From positions 6,036,501 through 6,100,500 of the forward strand of contig NZ_JAUSYD010000001.1 in NCBI RefSeq assembly GCF_030816615.1: DNA of 64,000 nucleotides, written 5' to 3'. The position numbers and the translations under genes were made by a program. This document shows positions 1-8,213 of the stretch, piece after piece. The DNA comes from Streptomyces sp. B1I3. GTDB taxonomy: Bacteria; Actinomycetota; Actinomycetes; Streptomycetales; Streptomycetaceae. Below the pieces are notes generated by a model, which ran no database searches, was not told where the DNA came from, and was given only the letters and a program-made list of their open reading frames with translations. Positions within the stretch are counted from its first letter, which is position 1. Every line of letters starts with the position of its first letter.

Positions 1-362
1 TGCGCGCCGCCGTCGACCTGGCCGCACGGGGCGGGCCGACGGCCGAGCGGGTGGAGTCACTGGGAGCGGGCTGGGTTGCCGAGGAGGCCCTGGCCATCGC
101 CGTGTACTGCGCGCTGGTGTTCCCGCAGGAGCACGAGATGGCCGAGGCGCTGCTGCTCTCCGTCAACCACTCCGGTGACAGCGACTCCACCGGTTCGATC
201 TGCGGGAACCTGCTCGGGGCGCGTCACGGTGACGTACGGCTGCCCGCGTCCTGGCTGGCCGCGGTCGAGGGGCGGTCCGTGATCGCCGAGCTCGCGGACG
301 ATCTGTGCATGGAGTCCGAGCAGCCGGTCACGTGGCCCGAAGGACGCTACCCGGAGTGCTGA
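1..362 (+). CDS. ADP-ribosylglycohydrolase family protein, C-terminal part
   Basis: The gene enters from the left edge in the frame starting at base 3, so only about the last 120 residues are visible. The visible part holds the family's C-terminal metal-binding motif, GDSDSTGSICGNLLGA, in which the D-S-D-S-T residues bind the Mg pair in known ADP-ribosylglycohydrolases. These enzymes remove ADP-ribose from modified proteins or small molecules. The substrate cannot be told from this fragment. The reading frame is clean to its TGA, and a small GC-rich hairpin follows 7 nt after the stop. The family is clear; the N-terminal half is outside the window. Confidence 0.85.
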   Translation, partial: RAAVDLAARGGPTAERVESLGAGWVAEEALAIAVYCALVFPQEHEMAEALLLSVNHSGDSDSTGSICGNLLGARHGDVRLPASWLAAVEGRSVIAELADDLCMESEQPVTWPEGRYPEC

Positions 363-367
363 TCCGC

Positions 368-391
368 CTCCGGCGGGCCTCCCCGCCGGGG
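368..391. terminator. GC hairpin after the ADP-ribosylglycohydrolase gene
   Basis: The arms CCGGCGGG (370-377) and CCCGCCGG (382-389) pair perfectly around a CCTC loop, and T369-G390 and C368-G391 can extend the stem. There is no U tract, as is usual for Streptomyces terminators. It starts a few bases after the stop codon. Confidence 0.55.
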
Positions 392-572
392 ACGGGGGCG
401 GGTGCGGTCGCGCCGAGGAGCCCGTGAGGCCGGAGCAACGCGGTCCTTCCTGCGGCGATGAGTTCCGCGACCGGGTACGGTCCACCTCTCCGTGAACGCC
501 GAGAAGGCGCAGCGGCCCGAAGCCGCCGCCGCATCGGCGCACGCCGCCCCGACGTCCTCCGAGGAGACCTCC

Positions 573-1028
573 ATGCCCGCGAACACCCCCGCCTCCTTCC
601 CGGTGCCGGTATCCGCCGTCCCGCGCCGCAACCGGGCCGCGACCGCCCTGACCGTGGCCCGCGTCGTCCTCGCCCTCTTCCTGGGCTTCAGCGCGGCGGC
701 CAAGCTCGGCGCGCACGAGTCCGCCGTGGCGTCCTTCGACCGGATGGGCTGGAGCGATACGGCGATGTACACGATCGGCGCACTGGAGATGGCGGGCGCC
801 GTCGCCCTGCTGATTCCGCTGCTGGCCGGAGTCGCGGCGCTCGCCCTGGCCGGTCTGCTGGCCGGTGCGGCGATCGTCCAGCTGACGCTCCTGGACCCGC
901 CGAACGCGCCCATGCCGGCCCTGCTGGTCGTCGTGGTCCTGCTGATCGCCCGGGACCGCAGGGAGCGGACCGCGGAGCTGTTCGCTCTGCTCCGGGGACG
1001 TGGCCGTGCGGAGCGCGGCGGTCAGTGA
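573..1028 (+). CDS. DoxX-like family membrane protein
   Basis: A 151-residue protein with four hydrophobic segments. It begins near VARVVLALFLGFSAAAKL, a typical DoxX-like first helix, and ends with a basic cytoplasmic tail (RDRRERTAEL). DoxX proteins are small membrane proteins linked to redox balance, but this branch has no proven reaction. I chose ATG 573 because GAGGAG lies 6 nt upstream; the upstream GTG at 492 has no Shine-Dalgarno sequence. The stop overlaps the end of the convergent lipoprotein gene by 7 nt. Confidence 0.75.
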   Translation: MPANTPASFPVPVSAVPRRNRAATALTVARVVLALFLGFSAAAKLGAHESAVASFDRMGWSDTAMYTIGALEMAGAVALLIPLLAGVAALALAGLLAGAAIVQLTLLDPPNAPMPALLVVVVLLIARDRRERTAELFALLRGRGRAERGGQ

Positions 1029-1390
1029 ACGAACCGATAGCTGCGCCACGGCAGGGCGCGCGGGGAGTTGACGTCGGCGAGCGTGGTGGCCACGTAGGTG
1101 GTTCCACCGCCGGTGCAGTCGCGGGTGCGGTACAGGACCATGTCGATCAAGGTCCGGTTCTCGACCTCGTGCGCACCGGCGGGTGCCATCCGGTGGCACC
1201 CCTTCACCGACGGGCTGTGCACGCTGACGACCCGGTCGCGCCCGGTGGTGTAGACGACCGGCCCGACAGCGGTGCGCCCCAGGCCGGAGCAGCCCGAGAC
1301 GGTGAGGGTGAGCACGGCCGCGCCGGCGGCGATGCCGGCGCGGCGCCGGCGGCGGAGGTCGGTGGGGGCGGCTGTCGCGGTGACGGACAT
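1022..1390 (-). CDS. small secreted lipoprotein, function unknown
   Basis: A 122-residue protein. It has a basic N-terminus (LRRRRR), a hydrophobic stretch and a lipobox reading LTVSGC, so it is predicted to be lipid-anchored on the outer face of the membrane. The mature part has three more cysteines and no domain I recognise. The ATG start has GAGGA 7 nt upstream. It converges on and slightly overlaps the DoxX gene. Lipoprotein export is well supported by the sequence; no function can be given. Confidence 0.7.
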   Translation of the reverse strand: MSVTATAAPTDLRRRRRAGIAAGAAVLTLTVSGCSGLGRTAVGPVVYTTGRDRVVSVHSPSVKGCHRMAPAGAHEVENRTLIDMVLYRTRDCTGGGTTYVATTLADVNSPRALPWRSYRFVH

Positions 1391-1607
1391 GGCGGGGTCC
1401 TCGTCTGCTCGTCCGGCTCATCGGTACGTCACAGAGACGTGCTGGCGCTGGCCACCCTGCCTGTTCCCGGGAGGCCGGGCATCCGGTGCGCGGCCGACCG
1501 GGGCCACCGGCACCCGGACAGAGGTTCGACGGGTGCGCAAACCGGGCATATCGTGGTAACAGGCGTCCAGGGGCGCCGGAACCCACTGTCGGACGCAGGG
1601 GGCCGTG

Positions 1608-2717
1608 ATGGTCGAGGAGTTGGTGATCGCAGCGGCGGCGGCGGGCTCGGGTGTCGTCGTCTACACCATGGCGGCGGCCCGGGTGGTGAAACAGTACGAG
1701 CGGGGCGTGGTGCTCCGGCTCGGCCGGTTGCACGACCGTGTGCGCGCCCCCGGTTTCACGTTGATCGTCCCCGTCGTGGACCGGCTCCGCAAAGTGAACA
1801 TGCAGATAGTGACGATGCCCGTCCCCGCGCAGGACGGGATCACCAGGGACAACGTCACGGTGCGCGTGGACGCCGTCATCTACTTCAAGGTCGTCGACCC
1901 GGCCAGCGCCGTGATCCAGGTGGAGGACTACAGGTTCGCGGTCTCGCAGATGGCGCAGACGTCCCTGCGGTCGATCATCGGCAAGAGCGACCTGGACGAC
2001 CTGCTGTCGGACAGGGAGAAGCTGAACCAAGGGCTGGAACTGATGATCGACAGCCCGGCGGTGGGCTGGGGCGTGCAGATCGACCGCGTGGAGATCAAGG
2101 ACGTGTCGCTCCCGGAGACCATGAAGCGCTCCATGGCCCGGCAGGCCGAGGCCGACCGGGAGCGGCGCGCGAGGGTCATCAACGCGGACGCGGAACTCCA
2201 GGCGTCGAAGAAGCTGGCCCAGGCGGCCCACGAGATGTCCAGCCAGCCGGCGGCGCTGCAACTCCGCCTGCTGCAGACGGTGGTCGCGGTCGCGGCCGAG
2301 AAGAACTCCACACTCGTGCTGCCGTTCCCCGTCGAGCTGCTCCGGTTCCTGGAACGGGCGCAGTCAGGGCAGCAGCCGCAGGTGCCGCAGCCCCCGGCCG
2401 AGGCACGGGAGCCGCAGGACGCGCCGGGCCGGCACGCGGCGGAGCCGGGGCCGGACCGGGTGGAGCCCTCCGGTACCGGGTCGCCGGTGCCTGATCCGCA
2501 TGCCCCCGACCCGCTCGCCGCCCGGGATCCGCTCGCCCCCGACCCGCTCGGCCCGGCATCTCCCTTGCCTGACCCGCTCTCGCCTGACCCGCTCTCGCCC
2601 GATCCGCTCGCGCCCGATCCGGTGCTTCCCGATCCCCTGCGGCCCGCGTCGCCGCCCGACCGGCCGCGCGCCGATCCGCCGAGCGACTCCCGCACGGATC
2701 CGTACCCGCCGGGCTGA
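1608..2717 (+). CDS. SPFH/band 7 (slipin, stomatin-like) protein with DPL-repeat tail
   Basis: One N-terminal membrane segment (about residues 2-22) is followed by a complete SPFH domain (VKQYERGVVLRLGRL at its start, then the RKVNMQIVTM and DNVTVRVDAVIYFKV strands). An alanine/glutamate-rich oligomerisation helix comes next, to about residue 255. Slipins form membrane-bound rings that organise membrane microdomains and proteases. The last ~110 residues are unusual: a Pro/Asp-rich tail with many copies of (A/S)PDPL between about bases 2500 and 2640. ATG 1608 is preferred over GTG 1605 because AGGGGG (1597-1602) is then 5 nt away. No NfeD-like partner gene is next to it. Confidence 0.88.
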   Translation: MVEELVIAAAAAGSGVVVYTMAAARVVKQYERGVVLRLGRLHDRVRAPGFTLIVPVVDRLRKVNMQIVTMPVPAQDGITRDNVTVRVDAVIYFKVVDPASAVIQVEDYRFAVSQMAQTSLRSIIGKSDLDDLLSDREKLNQGLELMIDSPAVGWGVQIDRVEIKDVSLPETMKRSMARQAEADRERRARVINADAELQASKKLAQAAHEMSSQPAALQLRLLQTVVAVAAEKNSTLVLPFPVELLRFLERAQSGQQPQVPQPPAEAREPQDAPGRHAAEPGPDRVEPSGTGSPVPDPHAPDPLAARDPLAPDPLGPASPLPDPLSPDPLSPDPLAPDPVLPDPLRPASPPDRPRADPPSDSRTDPYPPG

Positions 2718-2838
2718 GTCCGGCTCCGCCCGCTCCGCGCCGCGTGCACACGGCCGGGGCGGGCGTTGTCGTACCCCCCGCCTAGACTCGCCGGAACAGC
2801 GGCGACACGACCGGACCAGGCCGAAAGGGGCGGTGGAC

Positions 2839-5757
2839 ATGGCACAGCGGCAGCACGACGCGACCGCCGACCGGCTGCTCCGGTGCGCGGCGGTCTTCCT
2901 GCCGGCCGAGCTGCCGAGGGACGGCCGCGTGGCCTTCTGGGACCCCGAGGGGACGGCCGACCTCACGGGTGCCGAAGCCCCGTCGTCCGGAGCGGCCGCC
3001 GACGGTGGGGGAGCCGTTCCCGCCGCCTCCGAGCTGACGGTCCTCGTACGGGACGGCGCGGGCGGTGCCCGCCGCCGCACGGTGCCCGCCCTGCTGCTCC
3101 CCGTCGCTGACGCGGTGCCTCTGCTCGCCAGGGCCCGCCACCGGGCCGTGGCACACCCGGCCACCCGCGCCTGGGGCGCGGCGGCGCTGCACGCGCTCAC
3201 GCTGGTGGCGCGCGGCAGGCTGCTGCCCGGACTGACCGCCGAGGACCACGACGCCTGGCGGGCCGGACCGCGCGATGCCGAGGACATCGCCCACCTGAGA
3301 GCCGTCGCCGCCTCGATGCCGCCCGAGGGACACGCGGTCCCGCTGGACGGCATGCCCCTGCGGGTCCCCGAGATCCAGGCCCTGCTCGGCGCCTTCCTCG
3401 ACGCCGTCGCCGACACCCTGCCCCGCACCCCTGCCGCGGCCCATGCCATGGGGGCGCCCTTCGCCGCCTTCGAGGCCCAGCATCTCCCCGGTGCCCGCGC
3501 CTGGGCCGTCGATGTGGCCGCCGGACTCGACGCGGGAGTGCGAGTCTCCCTCCGCCTCGACCTGTCCGCGTACGACCTCTTCGAACCCTCCGCCCCCGCC
3601 ATGCCGGCGGACGCGGACGAGGAGACGTACGCGCCGGCGCCCGCCCCCCGCCGTGCGGCCGCCGCCGTCACCCAGGTGCACAGCCTCGCCGACCCCACCT
3701 ACGTCACCGACGCGGCCACGCTGTGGAGCGGCGGGGCCGGTGAGCCGTTCGGGCCGAGGGCCAGGATCGACGCGGTGCTCGCGCTGCGCCGCGCCGCCCG
3801 GATCTGGCCCCCGCTGGAGAGACTGCTCGACCAGCCCGTCCCCGATGTGCTCGCCCTCACCGAGGACGAGCTGTACGAGCTGCTCGGCCGGTCCGGAGCC
3901 CGGCTCGCCGAGGCCGGGGTGGTCGTCCACTGGCCGCGCGAGCTGGCCCGTTCGCTCACCGCCGCGGCCGTCGTCCGGCCCGCGCCGGGATCGGCCACCG
4001 ACGGCACCTCCTTCTTCGACGCCGAGCAGCTCTTCGCGTTCGACTGGCAGCTGTCCCTCGGCGACGAGCAGCTCACCGAGGCCGAGATGGACACACTGGC
4101 CGAGGCCCACCGGCCGGTGGTGCGCCTGCGTGACCAGTGGGTGGTCGTCGACCCCGCGCTCGTGCGCAAGGCCCGCAAACGCGAGCTCGGACTGCTCGAC
4201 CCGGTCGACGCCCTCGCCGTCGTCCTGACCGGCAGTGCCGAGATCGACGGCGAACAGGTCGAGGCCGTGCCCGTCGGCGCCCTCGCCGAGCTCCGCGCGC
4301 GCGTGCTGGACGAGGACGCCACCCTCCCGCCGCCGCCCGGGCTCGACGCCACGCTCCGCGACTACCAGCTGCGTGGGCTGGCCTGGCTGGACCGGATGAC
4401 GTCCCTCGGCCTCGGCGGCTGCCTCGCCGACGACATGGGCCTGGGCAAGACCATCACCGTCATCGCCCTCCACCTGCACCGCGCCCATGCCGCACCCACC
4501 CTCGTGGTCTGCCCCGCCTCCCTCCTCGGCAACTGGCACCGCGAGATCAACCGCTTCGCGCCCGGCGTCCCCGTGCGCCGCTTCCACGGCGCCGACCGCT
4601 CCCTCACCGACCCGGACGGCGGCTTCGTCCTCACGACCTACGGCACGATGCGCTCCAGCGCGGAGCAGCTCGCCGCACACACCTGGGGCCTCGTCGTCGC
4701 CGACGAGGCCCAGCACGTCAAGAATCCGCACTCCTCCACGGCCAGGGCGCTGCGCACCATCCCGGCCCCGGCGCGCGTCGCGCTCACCGGCACGCCCGTC
4801 GAGAACAACCTCTCGGAGCTCTGGGCGCTGCTCGACTGGACCACCCCCGGGCTGCTCGGCCCGCTGAAGGCCTTCCGGGCCCGGCACGCCCGGATCGTCG
4901 AGAACACCGGCACCGCCGCCGGCCTGGGCAACGACGAAGCGGTCGAGCGGCTCTCCCGGCTGGTCCGCCCCTTCCTGCTGCGCCGTAAGAAGTCCGATCC
5001 GGGCATCGCACCCGAGCTGCCGCCCAAGACCGTGACCGATCACCCCGTCTTCCTCACCCGGGAGCAGGCCACGCTGTACGAGGCCGCCGTTCGGGAGACG
5101 ATGGCGTCCATCGAGCAGTCCGAAGGCATCACCCGCCGAGGGCTGGTCATGAAGCTGCTGGGCTCGCTCAAGCAGATCTGCAACCACCCCGCGCAGTACC
5201 TGAAGGAGGAGCCGACCCGGCTCGCCGGACGCTCGGGAAAGCTCGCCCTGCTCGACGAGCTCCTCGACACGATCCTCTCCGAGGACGGCTCCGTCCTGAT
5301 CTTCACCCAGTACGTGTCGATGGCCGGCCTGCTCTCCGCCCACCTGGCCTCCAGGGGCATACCTTCCCAACTGCTGCACGGCGGTACGCCGGTGCCCGAG
5401 CGGGAGCGCATGGTGGACCGCTTCCAGTCCGCCGAGGTCCCCGTCTTCCTGCTCTCCCTCAAGGCGGCCGGCACCGGCCTGAACCTCACCCGGGCGGCCC
5501 ACGTCGTCCACTACGACCGATGGTGGAACCCTGCCGTCGAGGAGCAGGCCACCGACCGTGCCTACCGCATCGGCCAGACCCAGCCCGTGCAGGTGCACCG
5601 GCTGATCGCGGAGGGCACCGTCGAGGACCGGATCGGTGAACTGCTGGAATCCAAGCGGGCCCTCGCCGACGCGGTGCTCGGCTCGGGCGAGGCCGCCCTG
5701 ACCGAGCTCAGCGACCGTGATCTGGCCGACCTCGTCTCGCTGCGGAGGACGTCGTGA
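2839..5757 (+). CDS. SNF2/RapA-type DEAD-like helicase (ATP-dependent translocase)
   Basis: A 972-residue Swi2/Snf2 protein. Residues 1-~430 are a poorly conserved accessory region. The helicase core follows: Walker A in DDMGLGKT (about residue 531), a DEAQ Walker B box (about 622), LTGTPVENNLSELW, and the C-terminal lobe with AAGTGLNLTRA and DRWWNPAVEEQATDRAYRIGQ. Such proteins translocate on double-stranded DNA and remodel bound proteins. ATG 2839 has AAAGGGG 8 nt upstream; the open frame back to 2500 is GC bias over the SPFH tail. Its stop overlaps the SWIM-finger gene by 4 nt (GTGA), a conserved pairing in actinomycetes as far as I recall, which suggests the two proteins act together. Confidence 0.93.
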   Translation: MAQRQHDATADRLLRCAAVFLPAELPRDGRVAFWDPEGTADLTGAEAPSSGAAADGGGAVPAASELTVLVRDGAGGARRRTVPALLLPVADAVPLLARARHRAVAHPATRAWGAAALHALTLVARGRLLPGLTAEDHDAWRAGPRDAEDIAHLRAVAASMPPEGHAVPLDGMPLRVPEIQALLGAFLDAVADTLPRTPAAAHAMGAPFAAFEAQHLPGARAWAVDVAAGLDAGVRVSLRLDLSAYDLFEPSAPAMPADADEETYAPAPAPRRAAAAVTQVHSLADPTYVTDAATLWSGGAGEPFGPRARIDAVLALRRAARIWPPLERLLDQPVPDVLALTEDELYELLGRSGARLAEAGVVVHWPRELARSLTAAAVVRPAPGSATDGTSFFDAEQLFAFDWQLSLGDEQLTEAEMDTLAEAHRPVVRLRDQWVVVDPALVRKARKRELGLLDPVDALAVVLTGSAEIDGEQVEAVPVGALAELRARVLDEDATLPPPPGLDATLRDYQLRGLAWLDRMTSLGLGGCLADDMGLGKTITVIALHLHRAHAAPTLVVCPASLLGNWHREINRFAPGVPVRRFHGADRSLTDPDGGFVLTTYGTMRSSAEQLAAHTWGLVVADEAQHVKNPHSSTARALRTIPAPARVALTGTPVENNLSELWALLDWTTPGLLGPLKAFRARHARIVENTGTAAGLGNDEAVERLSRLVRPFLLRRKKSDPGIAPELPPKTVTDHPVFLTREQATLYEAAVRETMASIEQSEGITRRGLVMKLLGSLKQICNHPAQYLKEEPTRLAGRSGKLALLDELLDTILSEDGSVLIFTQYVSMAGLLSAHLASRGIPSQLLHGGTPVPERERMVDRFQSAEVPVFLLSLKAAGTGLNLTRAAHVVHYDRWWNPAVEEQATDRAYRIGQTQPVQVHRLIAEGTVEDRIGELLESKRALADAVLGSGEAALTELSDRDLADLVSLRRTS

Positions 5758-7037
5758 GTCCCGCCGCGGGCCCCCGCCCCGCCGCCCGCCCCGGCCCCGA
5801 CGACCTGCGGCGTACCTTCGAAGCGGTGCCCGCCCGGGCCTCGCACGGTGACGGGCCCTTCGCGGACAGCTGGTGGGGGCGGGCCTGGGTGGACGCCCTG
5901 GAGGCCCTGTCCATGGACGAGGGGCGGCTGGCCCGCGGCCGTACGTACGCCGACGGTGGCCACGTCGCCGCGATCACCGTCACCCCCGGCCGGGTCATCG
6001 CCTACGTCCACGGCAGCCGCCCCCGCCCGTACCGCGCCGAGCTCAGGCTGCGTACGTTCTCCGCCTCCGACTGGGACACGCTCCTGGACGCCGTCGCGGC
6101 ACGGCCCGGGCACCTGTCCGCGCTGCTCGACAAGGAGATGCCGCACTCCCTGGTCGACACGGCGGGGGAGACCGGCATACGGCTGCTGCCCGCCGCCGGC
6201 GACCTCGATCCCGACTGTTCCTGCCCGGACCGCGGCTGGCCCTGCAAACACGTGGCGGCGCTCTGCTACCAGACGGCACGGCTCCTGGACAGTGACCCGT
6301 TCGTCCTCCTGCTGATGCGTGGCCGGGGCGAGCGCGAGCTCCTCGACGAGCTGGGCCGCCGCAACGCGGAGCACTCCGCCCGTGAGCGTTCCGCCCCTCC
6401 CGTCATGCCCTCCGTCTCGGCCGGTGAAGCCCTGGCCGACCGCTTCCTCCCACCGCTGCCCGCGCCCCTTCCCCTGCCGCCGCACCCGGGTGGGCCGCCG
6501 TCCTACCCGGAGCTGCCCGGGGGCCGGGACCCGCTGGCCCTGGACCACCTCGCCTCGGACGCGGCGGCCCGGGCCCACACCCTCCTGACGACGGGCGAGG
6601 ACCCGCTCGCCGGGCTCACGACCTGGCAGGACGCGGTGCGTATCGCCGCGTCCCGCCCCACGGCGGGGCTCACCGCCACGACCCGGGCGCTCTACCGCGA
6701 ACTGGCCTTCGCCACCGGCCGCAGCACCACGGACCTGGCCCGCGCCGTCGCCGCCTGGCGGCAGGGCGGCGCAGAGGGCCTGGCCGTCCTGGAGACTGCC
6801 TGGGATCCGCCCGCGGGCCCGTTCGACCGGGCCCGCCCCGCCCTCGCGGCTGCCGGGTTTCCACGCTTCCAGCCCCGGCGCAACCACCTGACCAACGCCG
6901 CCGGTACGCTCCAGCTCCGCTTCGGCCACGACAGCCGCTGGTACGGCTACGAGTCGGACCCGGGCGAGGACGACTGGTGGCCCCGGTCCGCCCCGGACAC
7001 CGACCCGGTGGGCGCACTCAGCGCGCTCCGCGGCTGA
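5754..7037 (+). CDS. SWIM zinc-finger protein, coupled to the SNF2 helicase
   Basis: A 427-residue protein with a SWIM zinc finger of the CxC-xn-CxH type (CSCPDRGWPCKH) near residue 155. The N-terminus (DSWWGRAWVDALEAL) is the conserved start of bacterial SWIM proteins that accompany SNF2 helicases. The C-terminal half is rich in Ala, Arg and Pro and lacks other recognisable domains. SWIM fingers bind DNA or protein, so this is probably the targeting subunit of the helicase. GTG 5754 overlaps the helicase TGA, so translation is likely coupled. The biological role of the pair is not known to me. Confidence 0.88.
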   Translation: MSPAAGPRPAARPGPDDLRRTFEAVPARASHGDGPFADSWWGRAWVDALEALSMDEGRLARGRTYADGGHVAAITVTPGRVIAYVHGSRPRPYRAELRLRTFSASDWDTLLDAVAARPGHLSALLDKEMPHSLVDTAGETGIRLLPAAGDLDPDCSCPDRGWPCKHVAALCYQTARLLDSDPFVLLLMRGRGERELLDELGRRNAEHSARERSAPPVMPSVSAGEALADRFLPPLPAPLPLPPHPGGPPSYPELPGGRDPLALDHLASDAAARAHTLLTTGEDPLAGLTTWQDAVRIAASRPTAGLTATTRALYRELAFATGRSTTDLARAVAAWRQGGAEGLAVLETAWDPPAGPFDRARPALAAAGFPRFQPRRNHLTNAAGTLQLRFGHDSRWYGYESDPGEDDWWPRSAPDTDPVGALSALRG

Positions 7038-7044
7038 CGCGGCC

Positions 7045-7353
7045 TCAGGCGAAGGCGTAGACGAGCACCACGATCAGTACGAGGGCGCACAGGGGCAGCA
7101 TCACCCGGCGGGCCTTGCTGAACGCCTCGTTCTCCTGCTGGGAGAGTCCACGGTCGGCACCGTGGACGGTGGCCAGGTGTTCTCCTGCCATGTCGATGAT
7201 TTTCCGCCTGGTCAGCAGGGAGGGTGACCAGTCGCAGTGCGCGCAGACCAGAAAGTCGCGGTACGGGTCGTACCGGAAGTCCCACTCGATGTTCACCGTG
7301 AAGACCTGGTCCCCGGGCCCGAGGGCGGTGAAGTGGCGTATCGGCGTCCCCAT
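7045..7353 (-). CDS. hypothetical tail-anchored membrane protein
   Basis: A 102-residue protein whose only membrane segment is at the very C-terminus (MLPLCALVLIVVLVYAF), so it is probably tail-anchored with the rest in the cytoplasm. One CxxC-like pair (VCAHCDW), followed 30-odd residues later by HLATVHG, could be a small zinc site. I chose ATG 7353 rather than the ATG two codons upstream because GGAG is then 9 nt away instead of 2. It converges on the SWIM gene with a 7-nt gap and no obvious terminator. Function unknown. Confidence 0.6.
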   Translation of the reverse strand: MGTPIRHFTALGPGDQVFTVNIEWDFRYDPYRDFLVCAHCDWSPSLLTRRKIIDMAGEHLATVHGADRGLSQQENEAFSKARRVMLPLCALVLIVVLVYAFA

Positions 7354-7562
7354 GTGCATCGCTCCCGTGCCCGTCGGTGTCCCTGCGCGCTCGTGTCCGG
7401 CGGCGGAACACTACCGAACGTGGGCAGGGCGGGTCCGGTCACCCGGGCGGCGCAGCCGGCAGCCCGCCCGGGACCCGGGAGCCGACGGGCGCGGGCCTCC
7501 ACAGCAGGCGGGGGTACGGATCGTCCCCGGGGCGGTCCGGAACCGCCCGCGCGGACGACGTG

Positions 7563-8213
7563 TCACGCCGGGGCCGCGCCTTCTCCCCTGTCCCGCACCG
7601 CAGCCCGGGACAGGGACACACCGCGGCCCGCGAAGAAGCGTTCGAATACCGGTAGCGGCAGCGTGGCCGCGCGTGTGGCCGCCGTCGTCCCCGAGGGGTT
7701 GTGGAAGTGCACGCCCTTCCCGTCCGCGGAGCGGGCGCTCACCAGCACGAGATGCCCACCCCGCCCCGGAGCCGGCCGGTCCGGATGCCGGATCCCGTAG
7801 TGGACCGAGGCCATCACGCTCCGGCCCTCGTCGAGCAGACGCACGATCCCGGTGGGGGAGAGGTCCCGGTGGACGACCGCGTCGAGGCCGTGGACCTCGG
7901 CCACGTACTCGGCGAAGGGGGCGTAGACCAGCCCCTTGATCAGACCCTGGGAGTCCTCGGTGTACCCCCCGTACCTCAGTGCCCCGTCGCGCAGCGCGAA
8001 CAAGGCCGGAGCCCCGGTGCCCAGTGCCATGCGCAGGCAGGTCATACCGCACAGATGGCCTGCCCAGCGGGCGTATTCGGCGGGCGAAGCGGCGCCCGAA
8101 CCCGCCCAGCCCGGATCCTTCGCCGGATCGAGACCGCCCTCGACGATCGGCCCCACCAGGCCGGGGGAGGCGAACTGCGTCAGCACGGGAAGACGACACT
8201 CCGGGCAGCTCAC
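7563..8213 (-). CDS. C39-like peptidase family protein
   Basis: A 216-residue protein with the papain-like C39 signature: a cysteine region HLCGMTCLRMAL (about residues 55-66), then GGHLVLVSA with the likely catalytic His, and HNPSG with the Asn/Asp position. The N-terminus starts with CPEC, an extra cysteine pair. There is no export signal, so it seems to act in the cytoplasm, unlike bacteriocin-exporter C39 domains. GTG 8213 overlaps the TGA of alaA (GTGA), so it is translationally coupled to the aminotransferase. The fold is fairly clear; the substrate is unknown. Confidence 0.65.
   Translation of the reverse strand: MSCPECRLPVLTQFASPGLVGPIVEGGLDPAKDPGWAGSGAASPAEYARWAGHLCGMTCLRMALGTGAPALFALRDGALRYGGYTEDSQGLIKGLVYAPFAEYVAEVHGLDAVVHRDLSPTGIVRLLDEGRSVMASVHYGIRHPDRPAPGRGGHLVLVSARSADGKGVHFHNPSGTTAATRAATLPLPVFERFFAGRGVSLSRAAVRDRGEGAAPA

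Noticed and set aside
57..2261. A 734-codon minus-strand ORF at the left edge
   Set aside because: It runs antisense through three recognised genes, with composition typical of a GC-skewed shadow. Only the lipoprotein frame within this region has a signal peptide and an RBS.
2500..2838. N-terminal extension of the SNF2 helicase frame
   Set aside because: It overlaps the SPFH tail in another frame, is Arg/Pro-rich, and the AAAGGGG Shine-Dalgarno points to ATG 2839.
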